From positions 930,001 to 994,000 of the forward strand of contig NZ_CP080647.1 of assembly GCF_019599145.1 (NCBI RefSeq): a DNA stretch of 64,000 nt, read 5' to 3'. The stretch is from Streptomyces akebiae (GTDB lineage Bacteria > Actinomycetota > Actinomycetes > Streptomycetales > Streptomycetaceae). Shown piece after piece: positions 25,450 to 34,443 of the stretch (its first letter is position 1; the number at the start of each line of letters is the position of its first letter). A program made the position numbers and the translations under genes. Below the pieces are notes generated by a model. That model did no database searches. It had not been told where the DNA came from and was given only the letters and a program-made list of their open reading frames with translations.

Positions 25450-28386
25450 TCAGTTGTAGACGTTGAATTCTGCGACTGACCACCAGCTACGCGCCACGTT
25501 GCCGGTATTGACGATTTTGATGTAGCGAGCTGTCTGCGTGGGGAAGGAGATCAGGTGGACTCGTTGGCCGTCCGCTACGGACGTGACCTTGGTCCAGTCG
25601 GTTCCATCCGTGGATACGTATACGTCTGCGCTTCGCGCATAGTCGCTGACACTGCCGCCGACATCCAGCACGATCTTGTCGAAGGTCTGTGTCTGCCCCA
25701 TGTCCACTTGGATCCAGAGGCCGTCGTACTGCCCTGCTCCGGAGCTGTAGCGAGTGTCGGAACTACCGTCGAGCATGTTTCCGGGCGCATCCCACTGGCT
25801 TGCGTCCGAAGCCTTTGCGGTCCAGCCCGTCCGCGGCAGCGCAGGACCAAGATCTATGACGTCGAACGTTGATCCACCTGCCTCTGCTCCGCTGGCCCCC
25901 TTCACGGAAACCGTGACCTTCCCCGCTGGAAGCCCCTTCGGAACGTAGGCGCTGATGCTCGTGTCCGACCAGGTGTCTATTTCGGCATAGCTCGATCCGA
26001 AATACACCGTACCCAGCCCCTGTGCATCACCGAAACCAGAACCGCGGATCGTGAACTTGGAGCGCGGCATGCCTTGGCCCGGCTTCAGATCACTGAAGGT
26101 CGGCGCGGGGAAGCTCGACAGCTTCTTGGTGGTGAACATCGCCGAGGTGCCGCTTGGCAGCGTATACGTGTACGAGCCGTCGGTGGATATCTTGAAACTC
26201 CTGCTGTCGGCAGTCCCGTTGAATACGACGGTGACCCGCGACCCTTCCTTGCTGGTCCAGGTCTTCAGCTGGAGGCCGTTCGATACCGCTGCAGGAGCTG
26301 TGATCGAGCCGGTTCCACGCGCAGACCCGTACACCTCGATGTCGCCGATGGCCCACCAGAAACCGGATGCCGCGGTACTGACGACGCGAATGTACCGTGC
26401 CGTTCGGGTCGGCAACGTGACGGCTATCTTGCCGATGCCCCCGCTGCCGCTCGCAATCGCGCTGCCCCAATCGACTCCGTCGTTCGAAACGTATATCTGG
26501 TACCTGGTGACGTAGTCGAACGAATTGTTCACGCCGGTGTCGATGACGATTTTATTGAAGCTCGTGGGGTTCCCCAGGTCGATCTGGAACCAGTCGCCGC
26601 TCGTCGGCCCGTGCCCGAGACTCCACCTGGTGTCGATGTCGCCGTCGATCGCGTTCGCGGCCACCCCCCAGTCCGGCTGCGCGGAAGCCGTGGCGGTCCA
26701 CTTGCCACGGCTCAGCGCCCTTCCTGTCGTCTGGACGGAAGCCCCGATCGGAAGGGAGTACGTGACCAGCTTGTTTCCGGTACGGATGGCGTTCTGGTAG
26801 GGCAGCAGTGCCGGATCGTACGTGACGGTGACCGGGCCGGATGCCGACGTGAACGTGAAGTCGTGTGTCGGGTCCGAGACCTTGGTCGCTGCGGGGGTGC
26901 GGCCGCTCTGCGCAGGTCCGGAGTACGTGAAGGTGACGGCGTCGCCGGCGTTCAGGGTGTAGTCGAACGAGTGTGTCCCGTCCGCGACGCTGAAGGTTTT
27001 CGCGGCGCTGCCCGAGTTGTGGGCGATCAGGACCTTCGATCCGTCCGGGTTCTGGAACGCGACGTTCTCTATGCTTCCTTCGCCGAAGGTGTTCGAGTAG
27101 ATCCGGCGTGCTCCGGGCTTGACGAACCTGCTGGCGTGAGCGAGGGCGTGGTAGTCCACGTTGTAGGTCACCCGTCCGTCGGCCGGGTCGATCGTGAGCA
27201 GGCCCCGAAGCATGGGTATGCCGGCCGTGTCGCTGTTGAGCGGGCCCCGATCGGGGTCGAGTGCGATGTTCCACAGCATCACCCCGTTTGCCCAGTTGCG
27301 CGTTCCGTTGATGATCCACGTTCCCAGTGCTTCGCTGAACGCCGTCTGGTTGCTGTCCTGCCAAACGCCTCCGGTGGCTTCTGTGATGAAGGTTTCCTTG
27401 CTCGGGTAGTCGTTGTGGACCACTGTCTGGTAGTTCGGGTTGCCGCTGTAGATGTGCCATCCGGTTCCCGCGGTGTACTTGGAGGCTGCGGGGTCGCTGA
27501 AGATCGTCTCCGGATACGAGGGCACGTCCCAGTTGTGGTCCCAAGCCAGGATCTTCGTGGAGATTCCGCCTGCTTCGAACGCCTTGCCGATCTCCTGGAT
27601 CAACTCGGCTTCCTGGTACGCGGACAGGAACATTCCGGGCCAGGTGGGGGTACCCATGGGTTCGTTCTGCGGGGAAATGTAGGAGATGGGCACGCCGGCT
27701 TCGCCGTAGGCCTGCACGAACTTGACGAAGTAGGTGGCGAGCGCGGAGACGTACTCGCTCTTGAGGGTGCCTCCGATCATGGAGTCGGAGGTCTTCATCC
27801 AGCCCGGTGGGCTCCACGGGTTGGCCATGATCTTGATGGACGGGTTGAGTGAGAGGGCCTGCCGCAAGGCCGGAATGATGTAGGGCACGTCATGCTGGAC
27901 GGAGAAGTTGGACAGCGTGGGGTCCGTTTGTCCTGCGGGCATGTCGTTGTAGGAGTAGTTCCCGGACGCGTTGAAATCCGTGGCGCCCATCGGAGAGCGG
28001 AGCAGGCTGAGGCCGATTCCCTTCGAGGGATCGAACAGCTTCTTCATCAGCTTGGTCCGCTCGGCGGTGGACAGCTTGTCGATGAGCCAGGCGGAGGAGT
28101 CGGTCATGGCCGCGCCGAAGCCTTGGACCTTCTGGTACTTGACGCTGTCGTCGATCTTGATCGTCAGCGGGTTGGCCGTTCTCTTCGCCTTGAACAGCAC
28201 ATCGTCCTGGCCGGCGACCCACTTGTCGGCCGATACGTCCGTCAGCCACACACGGACGGAATTGTCACGTGAGGCTTGCTTCAACTGCGGGGCGGCGATG
28301 GCGTTCCCGGAAGCCTGGGTCCAGGCGGCGGCGACACCGACGGCGGTGGCCAGGAACTGGCGTCGTCCGAGACCGTATGACCTCAT
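25450..28386 (-). CDS. secreted GH30 glycosidase with two discoidin (CBM32-like) domains
   Basis: A 978-residue Tat-exported enzyme (MRSYGLGRRQFLATAVGVA). The GH30 barrel spans about 35-480: the acid/base is Glu242 in ISPQNEP and the nucleophile Glu336 in TFITEATGG. Two F5/8-type-C domains follow (about 565-695 and 840-978, both ending in RYI(R/K)-W(W)x(V/I)xEV-like strands) around an IPT/TIG fold (about 745-835). GH30 includes beta-1,6-glucanases, beta-1,6-galactanases and glucosylceramidases; the substrate is not determinable. Third-position A/T is clearly commoner than in neighbours (GAT, GTA, GGA codons), hinting at acquisition. It lies downstream of a cytoplasmic GH32, 92 bp away. Confidence 0.9.
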   Translation of the reverse strand: MRSYGLGRRQFLATAVGVAAAWTQASGNAIAAPQLKQASRDNSVRVWLTDVSADKWVAGQDDVLFKAKRTANPLTIKIDDSVKYQKVQGFGAAMTDSSAWLIDKLSTAERTKLMKKLFDPSKGIGLSLLRSPMGATDFNASGNYSYNDMPAGQTDPTLSNFSVQHDVPYIIPALRQALSLNPSIKIMANPWSPPGWMKTSDSMIGGTLKSEYVSALATYFVKFVQAYGEAGVPISYISPQNEPMGTPTWPGMFLSAYQEAELIQEIGKAFEAGGISTKILAWDHNWDVPSYPETIFSDPAASKYTAGTGWHIYSGNPNYQTVVHNDYPSKETFITEATGGVWQDSNQTAFSEALGTWIINGTRNWANGVMLWNIALDPDRGPLNSDTAGIPMLRGLLTIDPADGRVTYNVDYHALAHASRFVKPGARRIYSNTFGEGSIENVAFQNPDGSKVLIAHNSGSAAKTFSVADGTHSFDYTLNAGDAVTFTYSGPAQSGRTPAATKVSDPTHDFTFTSASGPVTVTYDPALLPYQNAIRTGNKLVTYSLPIGASVQTTGRALSRGKWTATASAQPDWGVAANAIDGDIDTRWSLGHGPTSGDWFQIDLGNPTSFNKIVIDTGVNNSFDYVTRYQIYVSNDGVDWGSAIASGSGGIGKIAVTLPTRTARYIRVVSTAASGFWWAIGDIEVYGSARGTGSITAPAAVSNGLQLKTWTSKEGSRVTVVFNGTADSRSFKISTDGSYTYTLPSGTSAMFTTKKLSSFPAPTFSDLKPGQGMPRSKFTIRGSGFGDAQGLGTVYFGSSYAEIDTWSDTSISAYVPKGLPAGKVTVSVKGASGAEAGGSTFDVIDLGPALPRTGWTAKASDASQWDAPGNMLDGSSDTRYSSGAGQYDGLWIQVDMGQTQTFDKIVLDVGGSVSDYARSADVYVSTDGTDWTKVTSVADGQRVHLISFPTQTARYIKIVNTGNVARSWWSVAEFNVYN

Positions 28387-28478
28387 GGAAGATCCTCCTT
28401 CGGACCTGCTTGTTCAGTACTGGGGAGAAGGGGTGGGACACATTGCCGAGGTGGGGGATCGACCGGTTGGAGTCGGTT

Positions 28479-29951
28479 CTACGGCGACATCTGCGCCGGC
28501 TCTGGGGTGCCGGTGCTCGGCTCCTTGATCACGAGCGGGTGCATCTCCCAGGCGTCGACGGCAAAGCCGAGGCGCGTGCCCGGGGCGGTGCGGGCCTGAA
28601 GTCGCCACGGGCTCCGCCCTGTGGGGTAGAAGCGCAGGGTGAGGACCTGGCCGGTGGTGATCAGGAAGATTTCGGCGATGGAGTGGTCGACGACGACGCG
28701 CAGGTCGACGGGCCGGTCTGGCGGGCAGGGCATCCGGTGGGAACCACCGCGGGCCCGGCTGTCCAGTGAGGCGTGGTCACGGTCGACGACGAGGTCGCCC
28801 GCGTCCACGTCGAGACGGATGTCGAGGTACTCGGAGCCGTCCGGGCTGGTGAGCAGCCGCAGGCCGGCGTTTCCGGTCGGCTCCAGACGGGCCGTCAGGT
28901 CGAAGGCGCGGCCCACGGTGCCGAGGTCCACCGGCTGCGAGCCGTGCGTCGCGCCTGTGGCGGTGATGGTGTGTCGGCCGCGCAGGGCGAGCAGTTCGGT
29001 GGCGGGCCGCTGGCGCAGTGTGCCGTCGTCGTGGACGTGGATCTCGCGGGGCAGGGTGAGGACGCCGGCCCATCCGTCCGCGACGGCCCAGGCTTCGTCG
29101 CGGGCTTCCCACGACCAGCCCCACAGCAGCCACCGGTCGCCCGGTGCCCGCAGCAGGGCGGGGGCGTAGCAGTCGGGGCCGTGGTCGACGGGCACCGCTG
29201 AGCCCGCCTTGAAGTGACCGTCATGCTCTTCGCCGATCAGGGCCGCGACGCTCTGCGGACCGGTGGGTTCGGTCCAGGTGCTGAAGAGGAGGGCGCCGCG
29301 TCCGTCGGCTGCCGGGAGGTATTGCGGGCATTCCCAGCCCTCCCCGGTGAGCAGGTCGGTGCCACCGACGGGCTCCGGATGGCGGGTGGCGAAGGGCCCC
29401 CGGTAGGCCCAGTTCTCCAGGTCGGGCGAGTCGTAGAGGAGGGCGGCGGCGCGGCCGTCCGTGAGGGCGGCGCCGACCAGCATCCGCCAGCCTTCGCCGT
29501 CCTGCCAGACGTACGGGTCGCGGTACATGGTGCAGCCCTCGGGCAGCCCGGGGATGACCAGTTCACCACTCGGGCTGAACGTCCGGCCGCTGTCTCGGGA
29601 GACGGCGCGGGTGACCGGCTGGTGCTGGAACGAGCGGTCCTCGCGGTGCGCGGAGTAGAAGGCGACCAGCCGTTCGCCGTCGGAGATGGCGTTGCCGGAG
29701 AAGCAGCCGTCGGCGTCCAGGCCACCGGGGGTCGGGGACAGGGCGATCGGCAGCGGCTCCCAGGTCAGCAGGTCGGGGCTGCGGAAGTGGCCCCAGTGCA
29801 TGGTGGCGTGGGTCGCTCCGTGCGGGTTGTACTGGTAGCACACGTGGTAGTGGCCGTCGTGGAAGACCAGCCCGTTGGGGTCGTTGATCCAGTTGCGGGG
29901 CGGGCGCAGGTGCGCGACGGGGAAGTGCGGGTCGCGGGGTGGGGTGGACAC
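28479..29951 (-). CDS. cytoplasmic GH32 beta-fructofuranosidase
   Basis: A 490-residue GH32 enzyme with no signal peptide, starting at GTG 29951 (MSTPPRDPHFPVAHLRPPRNW). The nucleophile Asp is in NWINDPNGLV (about residue 24), the transition-state Asp in MYRDPYVW, and the acid/base Glu in GWECPQYL. The C-terminal beta-sandwich (about 340-480) is complete. It should hydrolyse imported fructo-oligosaccharides or sucrose to free sugar. It lies between the GH3 and GH30 genes on the same strand, consistent with one operon whose mRNA starts upstream of the binding-protein gene at 35742 or at internal promoters. Confidence 0.93.
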   Translation of the reverse strand: MSTPPRDPHFPVAHLRPPRNWINDPNGLVFHDGHYHVCYQYNPHGATHATMHWGHFRSPDLLTWEPLPIALSPTPGGLDADGCFSGNAISDGERLVAFYSAHREDRSFQHQPVTRAVSRDSGRTFSPSGELVIPGLPEGCTMYRDPYVWQDGEGWRMLVGAALTDGRAAALLYDSPDLENWAYRGPFATRHPEPVGGTDLLTGEGWECPQYLPAADGRGALLFSTWTEPTGPQSVAALIGEEHDGHFKAGSAVPVDHGPDCYAPALLRAPGDRWLLWGWSWEARDEAWAVADGWAGVLTLPREIHVHDDGTLRQRPATELLALRGRHTITATGATHGSQPVDLGTVGRAFDLTARLEPTGNAGLRLLTSPDGSEYLDIRLDVDAGDLVVDRDHASLDSRARGGSHRMPCPPDRPVDLRVVVDHSIAEIFLITTGQVLTLRFYPTGRSPWRLQARTAPGTRLGFAVDAWEMHPLVIKEPSTGTPEPAQMSP

Positions 29952-29978
29952 ACGCGTGCCTTTCGGTATGACAGGGGA

Positions 29979-30010
29979 CCGCCCCGCCGGCCCTCTGGTT
30001 GGCGGGGCGG
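29979..30010. terminator. hairpin between GH3 and GH32 genes
   Basis: Perfect arms CCGCCCCGCC / GGCGGGGCGG with a 12-base loop. It could attenuate transcription between the two glycosidase genes or terminate it. Confidence 0.6.
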
Positions 30011-30051
30011 CGGGCCGACGGGGCGGTGGTCTTCAAGCCTGTGTGCGGCCT

Positions 30052-32376
30052 TCAGATCCGGATGCGGAATTCCGCGCTCAGCTGCTGCTCGCGTCGTGAG
30101 CTGGGGCCGACGCGGAGTGCGAACTCGCCTGGTTCGACCACGCGGCGGTTGTCCGCGGTGACGAGTGAGCACTGGGAGGCGGGGATGCTGATGCGGACGT
30201 CCAGGCTTTCGCCGGGAGGTATCTCGACCTGGGTGAAACCCTTCAGCTCCTGCTCGGCCCAGGTGACGCTGGTGGTCAGGTCGCTGACGTACGCCTGGAC
30301 CGTTTCCACGGCCCTGCGGCTGCCGCTGTTGGTGAGCCGCACCGTGGCGTCGACGGTGTCGTCGGCGGAGACCTCCGGGTCGTGCACGACCAGGTCGGAG
30401 TAGGTGACCGTGGTGTAGGTGAGGCCCTCGCCGAACGCGAACAGGGGGTCCTGTGTGAGATCCGCGTAGCGGCTCCCGTGCTGGCCTCGCACCTGGTTGT
30501 AGAAGGCCGGTTGCTGTCCGACGTGCCGTGCGAAGGAGACCGGGAGCCGGCCGCTGGGTTCGGTGAGTCCGAGAAGCAGTTCGGCGACGGCGCGGCCACC
30601 GCGCATGCCCGGGTTGAACGCCTCGATGAGGGCTGCCGCGTTCAGTGCCGACTCCGGGAGGGTGCTCGGCTTGGACTGGGCCAGTACGACGATCATCGGT
30701 GTGCCGGTGGCGGCGACCGCGTCCAGCAGCGCGATCTGGCCTCCCTGGAGGTCGAGCGTCGCCGTGGAGCGCACCTCGCCGGTGAGGGCGATGGTGTCCC
30801 CCACGACCACGACGGCGTAGTCGGCGGCCTCCGCGGCGGCGGTGGCCTCCCGTAGCTGTGCCTGGTCGACCGGGGCGGGGGTGAAAACGGATGGCTGCGG
30901 TTGGCCGTCGGGCCCGAGGGACCACTCGGAGTTGGAGGCGGGGCTTTCGATGTCGGCTCCGCGGGCGTACGTGATGGTCCAGTCGGCAGGTGCGACGGCG
31001 CGCAGGCCGTCGAGCACCGTCTCCACCGACTCGCGTGGATGTCCGTCGGGCATCCACGGGACCTGGCCGGTGGCGCCCGCCCAGTCGCCGAGCATGGCTT
31101 GCGGGCTGTCGGCGTTGGGGCCGATGACCGCGATCGTCCGCTGCGTGCCTCGGCTCGCGGCGCGGCCGATTCCGTCCGAGGTCAGCCCGCCTTCGAGGGG
31201 CAGGACCCCGTCGTTGCGCAGCAACACCAGGGCGCGACGGGCCGTCTCCAGGTTGAGGTCGGCGTGTGCACGGCAGCCGATCACCTGCGCCTGCCGCTCG
31301 GGGTCGGGGGCACGGGGGTCCTCGAAAAGTCCGAGCTCGAACTTCAGCCGCAGAACCCGCCGCACCGCGTCATCGATCTGCTTCTCTTCGATCAGGCCGC
31401 GGGCGACCGCCTCCTGGGCGCCCTCGAAGAACTGCGGCGTGGCCATGATGAGGTCGTTCCCGGAGTCGACGGCGACCGCCGCCGCCTCGGCGTAGTCGGC
31501 GCAGGTCCGCTGGTCGTAGACCATCCGGCCGACGTTGTCCCAGTCGGTCACCAGCGTCCCGGTGAAGCCCCACTCGCCCTTGAGCACGTCGTTGATCAGC
31601 CACTGATGCGCCGTGATGGGCACCCCGTCGATGGACTGGTAGCCGAGCATGAAGCCGCGGCAGCCGGCCCGTACCGCCTGCTCGAAGGGGGGCAGGAACC
31701 ACGAGCGCAGCTTGCGGGGGCTGAGATCGGCTTCGCTGGCGTCGCGCCCGCCCAGGGTTTCGGAGTAGCCCGCGAAGTGCTTGGCGTACGCCAGCACGGC
31801 GGTCGGGTCGCTGAGGCCGTCGCCCTGGTAGCCGCGCACCATCGCCGCCCCGAGTTCACCGATCAGGAACGGGTCCTCGCCGAACGTCTCGTTGATCCGG
31901 CCCCAGCGCAGGTCGCGGGTGATGCACAGCACCGGGGAGAACGTCCCGTGGATTCCGGTCGCCGCGATCTCGGTCGCGGCCGCTCGGGCGACTCGGTGGA
32001 GCAGGGAGGCGTCCCAGGTGCAGGCCATGGCCAGCTGGGTCGGGAAGATGGTCGCCCCCGGCCAGAACGAGTGGCCGTGGATGCCGTCGTCGGCTGTCAG
32101 CAGCGGAATGCCGAGCCGTGTCCGCCGGGCCAGTTCCATGGCCTGCGGCATGAGGTCGGGAGACACATGCAGCACTGCCCCGGCCAGCTTGGCCGACACG
32201 ATGTCCGCCAGGTCCCCGTGTTGTGCGTCGAGCATCAGCAGCTGCCCGACCTTCTCCGGCAGGGTCATCCGGGACAGCAAGTCGTCGGTTCTCGCTTCCA
32301 CGGACGCTTCCGGATCCAGGTACGCGGCAGAGTGGACCGGCTGTCCCACGGTGTTCTCCAAGAGATGAGTCGTCAC
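30052..32376 (-). CDS. GH3 beta-glycosidase, intracellular
   Basis: A 774-residue enzyme starting at GTG 32376. The N-terminal TIM-like domain holds LTADDGIHGHSF, the substrate-binding KHFAGYSETLGGRD, and the nucleophile Asp in GTLVTDWDNVGRM (about residue 285; usual motif SDW). The middle alpha/beta sandwich begins near LLRNDGVLPLEGG, and a C-terminal fibronectin-III-like domain ends the protein (about 680-774). There is no signal peptide, so it likely hydrolyses imported beta-glucosides or related oligosaccharides. The operon order is binding protein, permease, permease, GH3, GH32, GH30. Confidence 0.93.
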   Translation of the reverse strand: MTTHLLENTVGQPVHSAAYLDPEASVEARTDDLLSRMTLPEKVGQLLMLDAQHGDLADIVSAKLAGAVLHVSPDLMPQAMELARRTRLGIPLLTADDGIHGHSFWPGATIFPTQLAMACTWDASLLHRVARAAATEIAATGIHGTFSPVLCITRDLRWGRINETFGEDPFLIGELGAAMVRGYQGDGLSDPTAVLAYAKHFAGYSETLGGRDASEADLSPRKLRSWFLPPFEQAVRAGCRGFMLGYQSIDGVPITAHQWLINDVLKGEWGFTGTLVTDWDNVGRMVYDQRTCADYAEAAAVAVDSGNDLIMATPQFFEGAQEAVARGLIEEKQIDDAVRRVLRLKFELGLFEDPRAPDPERQAQVIGCRAHADLNLETARRALVLLRNDGVLPLEGGLTSDGIGRAASRGTQRTIAVIGPNADSPQAMLGDWAGATGQVPWMPDGHPRESVETVLDGLRAVAPADWTITYARGADIESPASNSEWSLGPDGQPQPSVFTPAPVDQAQLREATAAAEAADYAVVVVGDTIALTGEVRSTATLDLQGGQIALLDAVAATGTPMIVVLAQSKPSTLPESALNAAALIEAFNPGMRGGRAVAELLLGLTEPSGRLPVSFARHVGQQPAFYNQVRGQHGSRYADLTQDPLFAFGEGLTYTTVTYSDLVVHDPEVSADDTVDATVRLTNSGSRRAVETVQAYVSDLTTSVTWAEQELKGFTQVEIPPGESLDVRISIPASQCSLVTADNRRVVEPGEFALRVGPSSRREQQLSAEFRIRI

Positions 32377-32514
32377 AGATCAGAGAGTTGATTGGCGACG
32401 GTGAGTGCTTCGTCGCGCGAACCTTGCCGCCGCGCGGCGGGGCTCGCGTGCCGTCCGTCCGCCGCTCCGGGCGGGACCGGTACGGCATGGGACGGCGGGG
32501 CGGGAATCGGGGTG

Positions 32515-33402
32515 TCACTTCAGGCCGGTGGTGGCGATGCCGGCCACGAACTGGCGCTGGAAGAGGAGGAAGACGATCATCACCGGCAGCAGGACGACCA
32601 TGGCGCCGGCGAGCAGGATGCCGAAGCGGGTGAAGGACTGTCCGCTGCTGGCCAGGGCGAGGCCGACGGGGAGGGTGTACTGGCTCTCGTTCTGGGCCAC
32701 GACCAGGGGCCACAGGAAGTTGTTCCAGGAGCCGAGGAAGGTGATGATCCCGAGGGTGGCGAGGGCGGGCTTGGTCAGCGGAAGGATGATCTTCGCGAAG
32801 ATGGCCAGCTCGCGGCAGCCGTCGACGCGGGCGGCGTCGATCAGTTCGTCGGGCAGGGTGGAGATGAACTGCCGCATCAGGAACACCCCGAAGGGCGTGG
32901 CCAGGAACGGCAGGATCAGCCCGAGCAGGGAGCCGGTCAGCTGCATGTTGGCCACCAGCACGTACAGCGGTACGAAGGTGACCAGGCCGGGGATCATGAG
33001 CGTCCCCATGACCAGCAGGAAGACGGCGCGCTGTCCTCGGAACTCCAGCTTGGCCAGGGCGTATCCGAGCATCGAGCAGAAGATCAGGTTGCCCGCGGTC
33101 ACGGCGAGGGCCACGATCACGGAGTTGGCGAACATGCTCGTGAAGTCGAGCGTGCTGAACAGCTCGCCGTAGTTGGCGGTCGTGGGCGCCGTGGGTATCA
33201 GGACGGGCGGGACCCTGCGGATGTCGGCCTCGGGCTTGAACGACCCGGACAGCATCCACAGAAACGGCGCGATCATCAGCAGCAGGGCGCCGGCGAGCGG
33301 TAGGTACAGCCAGGGCTGGCCCCAGTTCTGGCGAATGCGGCGCCGCCTCAGGGCGCGGTTCGTGCCCGGTTGTGGCGTTCGGAGAGTGGAGAGGGTGCTC
33401 AT
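32515..33402 (-). CDS. carbohydrate ABC transporter permease (MalG type)
   Basis: A 295-residue inner-membrane permease with six predicted segments. The first is LYLPLAGALLLMIAPFLWML and the ABC-ATPase contact loop is the EAA-like motif DELIDAARVDGCRELAIFAKIILPLTKP (key residues E, D, G and the terminal LP). It ends 6 bp... upstream neighbour's stop lies 6 bp away, so the two permeases are translationally close. No ATPase gene is in the operon; Streptomyces often use a shared MsiK-type ATPase. Confidence 0.93.
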   Translation of the reverse strand: MSTLSTLRTPQPGTNRALRRRRIRQNWGQPWLYLPLAGALLLMIAPFLWMLSGSFKPEADIRRVPPVLIPTAPTTANYGELFSTLDFTSMFANSVIVALAVTAGNLIFCSMLGYALAKLEFRGQRAVFLLVMGTLMIPGLVTFVPLYVLVANMQLTGSLLGLILPFLATPFGVFLMRQFISTLPDELIDAARVDGCRELAIFAKIILPLTKPALATLGIITFLGSWNNFLWPLVVAQNESQYTLPVGLALASSGQSFTRFGILLAGAMVVLLPVMIVFLLFQRQFVAGIATTGLK

Positions 33403-33408
33403 GAGGCA

Positions 33409-34395
33409 TCAGTCCTTGTCTCGCAGCACGCGGAACTGCAGCACGGTCAGCGCGACGATGAGGACGAAGATGACGTAGCCGGCGGCCGACGCCATCTCGT
33501 AGTTGCCGTTGCCGAACTGTTTGTAGGCGTACAACGTCGCCGACAGGGTGGAGTCCAGCGGTCCGCCGTCGGTCATCACGAACGGCTCGTCGAAGAACTG
33601 CAGATAGCCGATGCCGGTGGTCACGGCGGTCAGCAGCAGGGCCGGCCGCAGGAGCGGGAAGGTGACCCGCCAGAACCGCTGCCAGGGCCCGGCGCCGTCG
33701 AGTTCGGCCGCTTCCATCAGGGACTGGGGTACGGACTGCAGCCCCGCCAGCATGATGATCATGACCGTGCCGAGGTTGCGCCACACCGCCATCACGATCA
33801 TGACGGGCAGGGCGAAGCGGGTGTCCGCCAGCCAGGCCGGACCGTCGATCCCGAACCAGCCCAGGACGAGGTTCGCCAGTCCCGCGCGAGGTTCCAGGAG
33901 CGTCTTCCACACCACGGCGACGGCCACGATGCTGGTGATCACCGGCAGGTAGAAGCCGACCCGGAAGACGGCCCGGAAGCGGCGGATGCCCCGGTCGAGG
34001 GCAACCGCCGCCGCGAGCCCGGCGGCCAGGGTCAGGGGCAGGGCCACCAGGACGAACACGGCCGTGTTGCGCAGGGCCGTGAAGAACTGCGGGTCCTCGA
34101 AGAGGCGTACGTAGTTGTCGAGGCCGACGAACGACACGTTCAGCGGTGTGCGCAGGTCCGCGCTCTTGGTGTCGGTCAGGCCCATCAGCAGCGACCACAC
34201 CACCGGCAGCAGCATGAAGGCCAAGAACAGCGCGAGGAACGGGGCGGCGAGGGCCCAGGCGGCCCGGGCCTGCCTGCCGCGCGCCGCGCTCCGGAGCCCG
34301 GAGTGCCGGCGACCGGCACTCCGTTCCGACCCCGCGGTGCCCTGCTCGTGGGTGCCGCCCCGCTCGGGGAGCGTTTTCGTGGACATGGATGTCAT
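33409..34395 (-). CDS. carbohydrate ABC transporter permease (MalF type)
   Basis: A 328-residue permease partner. A hydrophilic N-terminus of about 50 residues precedes six membrane segments (WALAAPFLALFLAFMLLPVV first). The EAA loop is SLMEAAELDGAGPWQRFWRV (conserved EAA...G). The first Met at 34395 and a second at 34386 are both possible; neither has a strong ribosome site. It is 48 bp downstream of the binding-protein gene and forms the heterodimeric channel with the 32515-33402 product. Confidence 0.93.
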   Translation of the reverse strand: MTSMSTKTLPERGGTHEQGTAGSERSAGRRHSGLRSAARGRQARAAWALAAPFLALFLAFMLLPVVWSLLMGLTDTKSADLRTPLNVSFVGLDNYVRLFEDPQFFTALRNTAVFVLVALPLTLAAGLAAAVALDRGIRRFRAVFRVGFYLPVITSIVAVAVVWKTLLEPRAGLANLVLGWFGIDGPAWLADTRFALPVMIVMAVWRNLGTVMIIMLAGLQSVPQSLMEAAELDGAGPWQRFWRVTFPLLRPALLLTAVTTGIGYLQFFDEPFVMTDGGPLDSTLSATLYAYKQFGNGNYEMASAAGYVIFVLIVALTVLQFRVLRDKD

Positions 34396-34443
34396 CCGTC
34401 CGTGCGAGGGTTGTCCGTACGAGGGATACTCACGCGGCGGCGC

